In this document: in pieces, positions 1 to 11,100 of the stretch
Layout: every line of letters starts with the position of its first letter
Numbering within the stretch: position 1 is the stretch's first letter
Assembly: GCA_947305005.1 (NCBI GenBank)
Contig: CAMZCM010000001.1
Location: 62,001 to 126,000 of the forward strand
Origin: an uncultured Prevotellaceae bacterium
GTDB taxonomy: Bacteria > Bacteroidota > Bacteroidia > Bacteroidales > Bacteroidaceae
Direction: 5' to 3'
Length of the DNA: 64,000 nucleotides
Program-made: the position numbers and the translations under genes
Notes under the pieces: model-generated
Told to the model about the DNA's origin: nothing
Seen by the model: only the letters and a program-made list of their open reading frames with translations
Databases searched by the model: none

Positions 1-1194
1 ACAAGGGACGTATTCAAGATCTTCCGTAGAATCGTATCCGGCGCTCCAAGACCAGAACCAGGAAACCCTCAATTGGTCCGCACCACCAGATCCGCTAGAG
101 TTTGCCCATCCTTTTTTTGAAAGATATTGCCAAGGTTTGATATTTACAGAACTGACGCGCTGTGACAAGGCCGTTGGCAGCGTCACATGTAGGTCTGCGT
201 GGTCTGCGACATAGACGCGGCTATAGCCAGAGCCTTTGGTGCCAGAAGCAACGGTCGCCATATATCCTCTGCACAGTGTGAATGAAGTCATGGTGTTGTT
301 GCGCATGGAAAGATCGCTGTTGTTGGTCGCTTTCAGTTCGAACTCACCATCTGTACCCTGACAGATCATAGGCGCTTTGGGTAATGGGATGATTGCGGAG
401 CCGTTCAGAAAGATGGCAATGCGGCAGTTGGAGCCCTTAGTCGCTTTCAGGCCGTCAATGGTGACATAATTTAAAAAGCTAGTTGCCGCTGAAGGGACGA
501 TATTGTCCAATATCAGCCACGTATGGTCGCTACCGAGGTTGATGATTGAAGTACCCTGAATAGGATTTTCATTTGCTGTGATGTGAATATCGATGGTATC
601 TGAACGGTCTATGTTGAAGTCCTTGACGAGGCAGTAATCCACTTCCTTAACACCTTGTTCATTTGTATAGTCAGCAGATACATAAGCAGCACGAGCTTCG
701 TCCCAAGTAGAGCCAACAACAGGAATCACAGAGAACTGCGAGTGGCTCCCTTTCGGCTTGTCATAGAAGACGTTTACGTAGGAAGAACCTTTGTTGGCGC
801 CATCCACGCCTAGATACTTACTGTTTTTCTTATTGATGAGATACGTGTATGTTCCTTCATTCACACTCCAGAGATAACGATCAGCAGTGGAACGGCTATT
901 CTCGAATACAGTGCTTTGGGTATTTGAAGAGCTAGCAGCAAAGTATTTGCCGCTACTCTTTTGGCGCAAAAGGACATAACCCTCTTTGCCTGCATCCTCA
1001 GCCACGAAGATATAGCTGTCGGAAACGTCGTTAGTGCCGAAAGCGGATAGGGCAGGTGCTGTATCGTCAGCATTTGAGCCCAATAGTTTTTCGTAGATAT
1101 TAAGCCAGATATAATACTCTTGATTAGGAGTTAAAACTGCGTATAACTGACAACCAATTAAAGTAAGGTAAATGATAATTAAGGTCCTTTTCAT
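1..1194 (-). CDS. Secreted glycosyl hydrolase catalytic-core (GH128/Asl1-like) protein, 3' end outside the window
   Basis: I translated this by hand: an ATG at 1194 opens 398 codons with no stop before the window edge. The N-terminus (MKRTLIIIYLTLIGCQLYA) is a signal peptide. Residues about 20-150 form a lectin/beta-trefoil-like module with phrases such as YVLLRQKSSGKYFAAS and INKKNSKYLGV. The visible end, with IKPWQYLSKKGW followed by WFWSWSAG and LEYVP, matches the start of the Glyco_hydro_cc (Asl1/GH128-like) catalytic barrel as I know it from Prevotella secreted proteins. The catalytic residues and any sorting domain lie beyond the window. The substrate is therefore open; beta-glucan is typical of GH128. 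A canonical promoter lies about 100 bp upstream. Confidence 0.7.
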   Translation of the reverse strand, partial: MKRTLIIIYLTLIGCQLYAVLTPNQEYYIWLNIYEKLLGSNADDTAPALSAFGTNDVSDSYIFVAEDAGKEGYVLLRQKSSGKYFAASSSNTQSTVFENSRSTADRYLWSVNEGTYTYLINKKNSKYLGVDGANKGSSYVNVFYDKPKGSHSQFSVIPVVGSTWDEARAAYVSADYTNEQGVKEVDYCLVKDFNIDRSDTIDIHITANENPIQGTSIINLGSDHTWLILDNIVPSAATSFLNYVTIDGLKATKGSNCRIAIFLNGSAIIPLPKAPMICQGTDGEFELKATNNSDLSMRNNTMTSFTLCRGYMATVASGTKGSGYSRVYVADHADLHVTLPTALSQRVSSVNIKPWQYLSKKGWANSSGSGGADQLRVSWFWSWSAGYDSTEDLEYVPC

Positions 1195-1677
1195 TATTGT
1201 TAATAATTATTAGTACAACAGTTAGTTAAAACCATATTTCACTACAATCCACTTTAACGATGCAGCAGTTATAAAATTCATGATTTGGCTACAAAAATAG
1301 GGATTAATTCAATTCGCACAAAGAAAATCTGTGTTTTTCTGTGGAAAACGGGAAATACAGAGGTGCGGAGGGCGGGGAACAAAGGAATTAGGGATTTACG
1401 GAATTAGGGAAGCACGAATATGTCTAGTCGTGTAGAATATGTTGATTGATGTAGATTGACGTATAAGATTGATGTAGATTGACGTCTTTATAAAAAAGAG
1501 TAATGATATGCGATGTATTATTTGACGTCAATCTGCGACAATTTAGTCGTCAATCTACGAAAAATACCAATATACCTGTGGAAGTGCAAGATTTACGGAG
1601 GTACGGAATTACGGAGTTCAACTGCTTGCTTGGAGCGACACGGCGTTTCGCTGACGACAATAGGCCGTTTCTCTGAG
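1195..1677. other. Gene-free region with short dyad repeats
   Basis: I see no convincing gene here. Besides the promoter at 1292-1322 it holds two direct copies of GTAGATTGACG (1451-1461, 1474-1484) and two inverted near-copies (CGTCAATCTGC at 1526-1536, CGTCAATCTAC at 1548-1558), which could fold into a hairpin. It also holds several TTACGGA/GGAATTA-type short repeats around 1380-1410 and 1590-1615. The small ORFs across it lack any recognisable protein character. Confidence 0.5.
1292..1322 (-). promoter_or_regulatory. Bacteroidales promoter for the GH128-like gene
   Basis: On the minus strand a TTTG (-33, positions 1322-1319) is followed after exactly 19 nt by TATTTTTG (-7, positions 1299-1292), matching the TTTG-N19-21-TAnnTTTG consensus. 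It implies a leader of roughly 90 nt before the ATG at 1194. Confidence 0.75.
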
Positions 1678-2148
1678 AGCAAAACGCCGAAACTCGTCGC
1701 GGGGAAAATAGTTTTTTTCGCAAAACATCTACCCTCCTACCCATAAGAGCTGATGAGGCCGCTGTGGCAGCGGGTTTGAATATGGGTAGGTGTTTGAGTA
1801 ACACCTACCCAAAGAGGTACCCATTTGCTAATATAGACTTACCCATTCTCGATGCTACATTGAAGTTCCATCTTTTGAAGAACCTTTACAGCCTGAAACT
1901 TGCGGTTTCAGGGCGTAAAAGAGGGTATTAGGAGAAAAAATTGCTACTATACGAGTGCGCAAAAATTCCCACGTGTGGGAACAAATTTTCTCTCTAGAGG
2001 GAGTTGAAGAACAATAAAGAGAAGGCTGAAAATTCTTGACATATCCAGACAAAAGTCAATCTGTCTGGACAAAAATGAAAATCGTCCAGACGAAATTGCA
2101 AATTCGTCCGGACGTATTTTCTGATACCTATAGACCTGTGGAGAGGTC
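1678..2148 (-). other. Structured 3' noncoding module, copy A
   Basis: This directly follows the BspA-like stop codon. Reading away from the gene it contains: a small hairpin (AGACCT/AGGTCT); four GTCYGGAC-type palindromes about 21 bp apart (2042-2114); a TTCCCAC/GTGGGAA dyad; a CCTGAAAC/GTTTCAGG hairpin with loop CGCAA; a perfect 11-bp hairpin with a 5-nt loop (1784-1810); and a CCGCTG/CAGCGG hairpin with a 3-nt loop (1759-1773). It may be a 3' UTR, terminator region or noncoding RNA; the sequence alone does not decide. Confidence 0.6.
2042..2114. repeat. 21-bp-period array of GTCTGGAC palindromes
   Basis: Four 10-bp palindromes or near-palindromes, TATCCAGACA, TGTCTGGACA, CGTCCAGACG and CGTCCGGACG, start at 2042, 2062, 2083 and 2105. 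They are separated by AT-rich spacers, so dyads recur every 20-22 bp, two helical turns. The inverted copy has three such units (60344-60396). Confidence 0.8.
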
Positions 2149-5100
2149 TTATTTGGCTAACATCTTCTGCGTCTTGCCATCTGGGGTTCGTACGATGTTG
2201 AAGCCACGCTGGAGCTTGTCACGCTTTGTGCCGTCCAACTGATAGTACTCAGCATTACTATTACGCTTCGCTGGCTCTATCGACCTGATTTCGTCTGTCA
2301 GCTGATCAAACACACCGAAGTATCCCTTCACACCAGCACTGCCGCTCAGCTGGAAGTATGCTTCGAAGGGACGGGCCTGACGTTCTAACAGGGCGCTCCT
2401 GACAAAGATACTACCCTTCGGGTTGCCGTCATAGCTCTGATCCACATTCAGCAGATAGACTGTTTCTGATGTCCCGTTCTGGTAGTTCGGCGTGAAACTA
2501 AGGTTTCCGCTCTGCACGGCCTTTGCTCCTGAGGTTGCCTTCACGGTAGCATTGGTAGCTTTGAAGGTGATATTGCCAGCGAGGATATACTCATCGGAGA
2601 ACTTGGCTTCGTTCGGCATGGAGAGGATATAAGGCACATTGGCTCTGATGCCATCTGCCTCTGTAAAGCGACGTCCTGTAGTATATTCGTAGAGCCAGAA
2701 CGGTTTCGTTCCGTTGTCGAACTCATGCCCGATCTGCAAGGCTCCGAACGGTGTGATGACACCCTTGGTCTCATGCTTGATCTCCGTCACATCGAAGGGC
2801 AGTACCAGTGATTCCCAGCCCTGACATTGGCCGGAAACCGTGAACAGCTGATAGGCATGAGTGTAGCTGATAGAGCTTGCGGTAAACTCTTCCGGGCAGT
2901 AGAAATCATTATTGTCTCCATCTGAAAGCACAATCCGTTCTGCCTGCTTCGTCTGTGAGTTGATGATATTCGTTACACCGTTCGGGGCGTATGCCGTATC
3001 TGACGTATAGAACAGCAGATTGGGATTGTCGGTAAGAGTTCCTGCCATCTCCTTTGTCATCTTCAAAGGAGCTTCCCAGATAATCGCTGCCACGTGAGAA
3101 CTGCCTGCAAAGAGGTTCTTGCCTGCGGCCTTGACAGAAGATGGTATCTTCACGCTCTTGAGTTGCGCCTGACCCGCAAAGGCGCTGTCTGCGATGGCTG
3201 TGACAGAATAAGTGTTTCCATCGTAAGTGACTTCACTCGGAACGGTTATCTGTTCTGCTGCGGGCCCATTGACATAGGTTACCTTCTTCATCGCCTGGCT
3301 GGTGACTTTGAAGGTCATGCCATCCGTTACGAAGGAAGCGATGGTGATCACTTCTGTGAAATAGCCAGGATTGAGCGTTCCTTCATCAATGTGGGCATAG
3401 GTGTAGTCTATATGACTCTCATTGTAAACAGTTCCTTGGCCGCCGACAAGTTGATAACAACCTGAGAACACACCATATCCTTCTGTTACCTTTGTCGTAG
3501 TCCAACCTTCACCTATATAGATGGTTCCCAAATTATTGCAGCCATGGAACATGGACTTCATGTTTGTCACATTGTCCGTCTTGAAACCGCTTAGATCAAG
3601 ACTCGTCAGACCGAAACATTGAGTGAACATGTAACTCATATCCGTCACGTTGTCCGTCTTGAAGCCACTTACATCAAGGCTTGTAAGGAGAGTGCAGCTC
3701 TCGAACATCGAACTCATACTTTTCACGTTGTCGGTCTTGAAACCACTCACATCAAGGCTTGTAAGACTGTAACAACCGCCGAACATTCCAATCATTTCCG
3801 TCACATTGTCGGTCTTGAAACCACTCACATCAAGGCTCGTCAGACTGGAACAGCCATCGAACATACAAGTCATTTTCGTTACGTTATCGGTCTTGAAGCC
3901 ACTCACGTCAAGACTTGTAAGGCCGGAACAGCCATAGAACAAAAAGTTCATATTTGTTACGTTGTCGGTCTTGAAGCCGCTCACATCAAGGCTTGTAAGA
4001 CTGGAACAGCCAGCGAACATGTAACTCATGTTCGTTACATTGTCCGTCTTGAGGTTTTTGATGCCAGTGATGGCGGTTAATTGTGATAATCCATGGAACC
4101 AGTAAGCAGTACTGGTCAGTGAGGTATAGTTGGCAAAGGAAGCATCAAAAACAACGGTAGTGATGGCCTCCTTCTGATTATCCCAGCCTCGGTCGGAAGG
4201 AGAACTAAACGGTCCTACACTCCTGCCGCCTCTGCTTTCCTTCTGATTATCGTAATAGAAGGTCAGGACGGTGTTATTATTACTCAATACAGCGTAAGGT
4301 GATAGCTCTGTCACCGTTAGAGTGCCATTCACATAGGTGATGTCATAGTTCTGTGCCGTTGCTCCACTCACGGTGATGGGATAGCTACCAATGGGGCTGG
4401 CAGCAGTAGCGTTGCAGGTCACAGTCGGTTTTTGAGTAAGGACAGAATCTGTCTCGCCATTCTTGAAACCGCTATACGTCAGTTCGAAGGTAGGCATCGC
4501 TTCTCCCTGCTTCTTGCTTGCAGATTTGACAGTAATCGTCAGCGGTGCCTTGGTGACGGTCATCGTACCGTTGACAAAGGTAACACCGATATTCGTTACA
4601 CTGCCATTAGCTGCGACGATGGGATAGGTTCCGACAGGCGATGCCTTTGTGGCCTCACAGGTGAGAGAGGGTGTTCCACTGAGAGTGCCGCCTGTTGCAG
4701 TATAAGTCAATGCCGGATTCGCTTCACCATATTCACGCGTCTTGTCGTCAGCAGTAACGGTCAAGGTGTCGATAGCGCCCACTTTTGACAAATAACCAGG
4801 ATTGGATGCTCCGCCATCAATGTGAGCATAAGTATGGTCTGTATGACTGCTATTGTAGGTTGTTCCTTGGCCACCAACAAGTTGGTTACACCCTTGGAAC
4901 ATACTCGTTCCATCTATTTCCTTTGTCGTCGTCCATCCATCACCCACATAGATGGTTCCTAATTTGGAACAACCACTGAACATCCAACTCATGTCCGTCA
5001 CGTTGCCTGTCTTGAAGCTACTAACATCAAGGCTTGTAAGTTCAGAACAGCCTTTGAACATGAATTTCATATTCGTCACGTTGTCTGTCTTGAAGCTACT

Positions 5101-8100
5101 CACATCAAGCCCAGTTAGGTTAGAACAGCTATTGAACATCGAACCCATGTCTGTCACGTTGTCCGTCTTGAAGCCGCTCACATCAAGACTCGTCAGGCTG
5201 GAACAGCCACAGAACATCGAATACATACTTGTCACGTTGTCTGTTTTGAAACCACTCAGATTAAGACTTGTAAGACTAGAACAGCCATGGAACATTTCAT
5301 GCATGTTCGTCACGTTGTCTGTCTTGAAGCTACTTACATCAAGACTCGTCAGGCTGGAACAGAAATAGAACATGTATTTCATATCCGTCACGTTGTCCGT
5401 CTTGAAACCACTCACATCAAGGCTCGTCAGGCTGGAGCAGCCAGAGAACATCCAATCTATGAGCCTTACGTTGTCCGTCTTGAAGCCACTCACATCAAGA
5501 CTCGTAAGATTAGAACAGCCAGAGAACATTCCATCCATATTTGTCACATTGTCCGTCTTGAAGCCACTCACATCAAGACTCGTAAGACTGGAGCAGCCAG
5601 AAAACATTCCTGTCATGTCCGTCACATTGTCCGTTTTGAAGCCACTGACATCAAGACTCGTCAAGCTGGAGCAGCTCCAGAACAAGTTCTTCATGTTTGT
5701 CACGTTGTCCGTCTTGAAACCACTCAGATCAAGGCTTGTCATACTGGAACAGCCAGCGAACATCTCATTTATGTCCGTTACGTTGTCAATATTAAGGCCA
5801 CTGAAATCAAGACTCGTCAGACTGGTGCAATTTCGGAAAGCTGCGTATCCTATGCTCGTTACGCTATGGGGGAGCGTCACAGTGGTTAGCTTGGAGCAAC
5901 CATCGAAAGCGTTGTGGCTGATTTTGGTCAATCCTGTGAAGTACTGTAGCTCGTCAAAAGAGGTGATGGTGGAGTCTCCTTTGAACGCCACTCCTAAGTC
6001 TGTTATTTCTGCAGCTTCCGCCTCATTCAGTTCACCGTCCCCGTCAGCGTCCCAGTTGGCAACACAGATCGCCTTCACGGTAGCATCTGCGAACTGGATG
6101 AGAGGACTGTCATTTGCGGATTGAGCCAGGAGGACAGGCTGTGTGAAGCTCATCCATTGATAACTGGCTGTAGCAGCGGCGCCAAGGGTCAGTTTTACGG
6201 GAGTCTTGCCATCGCTCTCGAAGGCAATATACCGATATTCCCATCCGCGACCAGCATTATTGTTGGCATAGGTGGAATCTGATGACATCGTGCCTACACC
6301 ATTGATGTCAACACCTAAGCCGACATCTCCTTTAGCAGGGAACACGACTTTCGTATTGTCAAGTTGCATATAGGCTTCGACATTTGTGCTTGCAGCAGAA
6401 CGGCCCGCAACCATCACAACGTACTTGCCGGCAGGCAGTGTCAGGGAGGTATAGCTGGAGTTCGTCCATGAGGATTGGCTCCATTGACCTGCAGTCTGTT
6501 CATAATACGTGGAGTTGCTGGTGCCGTCCCAGTGCTGACCTTTAAGTTCAGATAGCCCTCCGTCCCAAGTGCTGATGCTCGGAATCAGTGATGATTTGTT
6601 GTAAGGATAAGTTGCAATGTATGTGGCATATTCAGCGTTATATTCTTCCGCACTTTGTCCATTAAATGTCGCATTCAGTTGCGAAAGTGCTTCAGTAGCA
6701 TCAAAGTCTGCCTCTTCAATCATGTAATACTGGTTGCCGGCATCCACGTTTGCCCATGTGTTGATGATGATACCATAGGTGTATCCACTGGATGTGTTAA
6801 GGCCGTTGTTAGAACCATTAATAGAGAAGTAGAAGAAGAAATAAGGATCCGTCTTGGCCTCCATGATGACAGCATCGTCGGTGCTATTGGGAGCATCCGC
6901 CAAAGTGCCGCTGTTTGTTACAAACTTCTTGTCGGAAACACTATAGAGATAGTATCTGTTCTGATAGCTGATGATGGCGAAAGAGGAGGGTTGAGCTGAC
7001 GCATAGGAACTGTTCGACGTTGAGGCCAGATGGTTGTCCGCTGTGATGAAAGAACCACGGTCGCAATGAATGGTATAAGCCTTGGAATTACTGAGCTCTG
7101 ATAATGCATGGACCTTACCACTTTTGGGCGTACGTGTTACCTTAATCGTACAGTCAGCGTCGCCAATGGTACCTGTCGTGACATAATCATAGGCATAATT
7201 AGATGTCAGCTCAGCGGGAATGTTGATCTCACTGTAGGACTCTTGTTGCTTGGTCACAGAGTCGATGATGGTCGTCCCGTCAGTATCATAGAGCTCGTAT
7301 GTAACTTGGATGGTAACCTCAAGTTCAAATTGCCAGACATAGGTGGGAGTATAACTGTATTGAGGCGTAGGGACACTTTCAATACCCCAAGTCCAATAAG
7401 TCCGACCTGCATCATTCCAGCTAGTGGTACCTTCAGCTGTATTACAGGAGCGTACGGCATATTTCCCGTCAGTGTTCAAGAAGAGCACCTGTCTTTCCCA
7501 GTCGGCACGGTCGTTCGACGTAGTGGCAAAGATACCCGGTGTCAGGTTCGCAGCATTATTGTTGAGCGGAGGATTCGTGAATCGTAGAGAACCGCTATCA
7601 ATCCGGTAACCATATTCCTGATATGTTCCACTTGATACTTTCGTGATGGTGAAGATGCCTCCACTCGTTTTTGTACTGGTCAACTTACCGTCCTCAGTGA
7701 CATAGTACTTTGTACCATTCACATCGGTGCTGATCCGATAGCTTGCGCCGTCTTGGATAGCAGCTAAGGCACGTTCATAATCAGTTGTGGGATCAACAAT
7801 ATCGCTCATGCTGAAGGTCACGGCTATTGTCGTAGCTGCTGTGATATTGCTGATGGTCAGCTGGCCGTTCGTCACTTGACTTGTCACGTCGGTGCTACCG
7901 TTGAGGATTACACTCTTGAGTTCATAGCCTGAATTGGGAGTGATGGTAAAGACAGCATCTGTCCCTTCATTAATGGAATAAGTCTTTGTCGCATTGCTGA
8001 TGGTATTGGTGTTATATGTCACCTGACCACCTTCTGAAACGGTAATGGTCAGCGATTCTTCATTGACATCGCTTGCGCCAAGATATTTCAGTTTGAAGTT

Positions 8101-11100
8101 ATCTGCAGCGAGCCAGTTAGCTGTTGTGCTTACGGTCTTGACACCTATCGTCAGTGAACCGGAATTCGTCTTCGTGAAGCTGGCGGAGAAGTGTTGGGGC
8201 TTAGCACTTTCAGTAGAGACGGCTTTCGTTTTTTCACCGTTTGTACCTTTTAAGAAAAGATAAGCGCCTGAAGCATTGGATGAAGCGATAACATCTGCTT
8301 CCAACAGATATGTTCCCTGTGGCAGGCCGTCTAGCGTTTGCTCGATGGAAATGTCGCCTAATGTAGAAGACTTCCATGCTTCAATAAAGTGGGATATCGT
8401 GACACTGCCGTTGGAGTAGGAGGAAGACTGATAGCCCACATTACTAGCGGCTCCACTTTCATAATTGGCTGTCCAACCGTTCGTGTTCAGCTCTTCGAAG
8501 TCAGGATTGACCACGAGGTGGGTGATGTCTAAGGGGTTGCTGGTGCTGGCACTGTCCCAATCAAGGTCTTTTAAGCCGAAGGTCACCGCTATCGTCGTAG
8601 CGGAAGTGATATTGCTGATGGTCAGCTGCCCGTTAGTCACTTGGCTTGTCACGTCTGTGCTACCATTGAGTGTCACACTCTTGAGCTCATATCCTGAATT
8701 GGGAGTGATGGTAAAGACAGCATCAGTTCCTTCATTAATGGAATAAGTTTTTGTAGCGTTGCTGATGGTACTGGTGTTATATGTCACCAGACCTCCTTCT
8801 GATACGGTAATGGTCAGCGATTCCACATTAACATCGCTTTCGACAGGATAAATTTGGAATTCTGCAAGATGGAAGTAACCGCGACTGCTGGGATACTGTT
8901 CCTCTGAGTAAAAGCGCAGGTACTTATATCCTTTCGTGCTAAAAGGTTCTGAAGTCAGCGTCTCTGTATTGGAAGTAAATGGCGTTTCTGCGTGAAGTAG
9001 CTCTTCGCAATCAGCTTTTGCCGCGCTCGCGCTGTTAGTGCCACGAACAGACCATTCTATGGTATGGTCATTAGGAACACTTCGACGTGTGAATTGGAAT
9101 ACAACCAAACTATATTCGCCTTGAGGCATTGTAGCTTGGAGATAATGAGTGCCTAGTGTCACAGAACCGCTGGACCAAGCGGAATGCCAGAAAGTAGTAA
9201 CGTCGTTATCAATCAGGTTTCCTATCGCTCCCTCTAAAGTTTCTGTGTAAGGTGAACTCAACTGGTTCACACTCGTGATAAGAGGCTGGTTCGTAACCTC
9301 ATTGTTATTATTTGACGGAACCTCTTCCACATGGAAGATTGAACCTGGATCGGTAGTAGCGGAAGAACTGTTCCAAAATTGCAAGGTTCCGCCGATGCCG
9401 CCATATTGATTGAGGCAGTTGTAAGCAGTCCCCGTCTCACGTATGATGAAACCGTCTGAATAGGATAACATATCCCAGGTGTAGTCTCCGGAACGCATCA
9501 CGGCGTAAGTGCCCTCTTTTGTCAGTGTTTGATCAAAGCCAGTCGTGCGGTTGTAGATCTTAATGTGGTAGGGATCTCCACCGAAAGCCCATTGGTAAGC
9601 ATCTGTGGCCCGAGTGGTTTCGTTGACAGCACTGATAGAATAGGGCTCAGACTCTGTTTTCCCCACATAATACGAACTCCGAATGGTCAGGTTGTACCAC
9701 TTGGCTTCATCCAAACTGGTAGAGAACTCAAACGGTCCTGTGAAGGTGGCAGCATAGGTAACTGTCACATCGCTTGTTACAGTAGTTGGATGCGTACCTG
9801 TCTTTGTCAGTGTGACAAAATCGTTGTTAAGGGATGTGGGTACGGCGGGCAGTGCGCTTCCTTTTGCGACTTGCTCTGTAGCAGTAGCTACCACCTTGCC
9901 GTTGAATGTTACATTGTATGTCACCGTGCATTCTTCACCGACATCGCTCCCTGAACCTAAATATTTTAGTTGGAAGTTATCTGCAGCGAGCCAGTTAGCA
10001 GTCGTGCTTACGGTCTTGACACCTATCGTTAGTGAACCGGAATTCGTTTTGGTGAAGCTGACGGAGTAGTGTTGGGGCTTAGCGTTTTCAGTAGAGATGG
10101 CTTTCGTGTTTTCACCATTTGTCCCTTTCAGGAACAGATAAGCACCTGAAGCATTGGACGAAGCGATAACATCTGCTTCCAATAGATATGTTCCCTGTGG
10201 CAGGCCGTCTAGCGTTTGCTCGATGGAAATGTCGCCTAATGTAGAAGGTCTCCACGCTTCGATAAAGTGGGATACAGTGACACTGCCATTGGAGTAGGAG
10301 GCAGTCTGATACCCCACGTTGCTAGCGGCTCCACTTTCATAATTGATTGTCCAACCGTTTGTGCTCTGCTCTTCAAAGTCAGGATTCACCACGAGGTGTG
10401 TGATGTCTATGGGGTTGCTGGTGCTGGCACTGTCCCAATCAAGATCTTTTACGCCGAATGTCACTGCTATCGTTGTGGCAGCTGTGATATTGCTGAGCGT
10501 TAGTTTTCCGTTTGTTACCTGGCTGGTGATATCTGTCGTGCCGTTCTTGATGACACTTTTCACCTCATAATATGTGTTGGGAGTGATTGTCAGTACTGCA
10601 TTATCGCCTTCTGACAGATAGAAGGTGCGGGAGTCCGTGACGGCGCTTGTGCCATAGGTCACTTGTCCGCCGCTTGTAGCTTCGACCGTCAGTGGAATGA
10701 GATCAGAGTCGTATTTCTCCAACTTGAAGCTGCGCCAGACCATCCAGTGGTCAGAATAGGAATCATCTGCCTGGAGCCCGATGGTGACGTTACTGGTCGA
10801 GGGCACTGTGAACTCGAGTTCATTCACGCCATTGCCGGCATCCAACCATGTGCTGGCGGTTGCGAGTGTATTCACCGTTGTATTGCTGACAGTGGCGATG
10901 TTCATGCTGTTGTTGCCTGCGAATAAGGTTGCAGTCATTCCTGTTCTGGTAAAGGCAATAGCTGTCAACTTATAGGTGCCGGCGGGCAGCGAGTTGATGG
11001 TTTGGCGCAAGGAGGCACCGGATTTGTTCCAGAATTCCGCTACACCTAGATCGTTTCTCATCGTAGGGGTTTCGCTTACTGTCCAACCATCGTAAGTAGC

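Larger units (their letters stand above)
1678..3335 (-). repeat. Inverted repeat, left arm (partner 59120-60780)
   Basis: The reverse complement of this stretch matches the plus strand of about 59120-60780. It covers the last ~400 codons of the BspA-like gene and the whole downstream noncoding module, and similarity ends sharply at 1678 (partner 60780). The noncoding parts of both arms have the same length (471 bp). Positions 1884-2025 are identical to 60433-60574 over 142 bp. The coding part differs by many substitutions, with strong but imperfect identity. The upstream coding limit is approximate. Confidence 0.9.

Noticed and set aside
2042..2114. CRISPR array
   Set aside because: Units are 10-bp palindromes with 10-12 bp AT-rich spacers, far too short for repeats and spacers. 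No cas gene is in the window. The same applies to 32323-32388 and 62259-62330.
1678..2148. Retron or IS-derived element
   Set aside because: No reverse transcriptase or transposase lies near either copy, and the copies extend into the coding cassette, which a simple insertion element would not do.
3619..6124. Several repetitive plus-strand frames with units such as RLETTHIKARQAG or LSVLKPLTSRLV
   Set aside because: They are antisense images of the 78-bp BspA repeats on the minus strand; their periodicity comes entirely from that gene.
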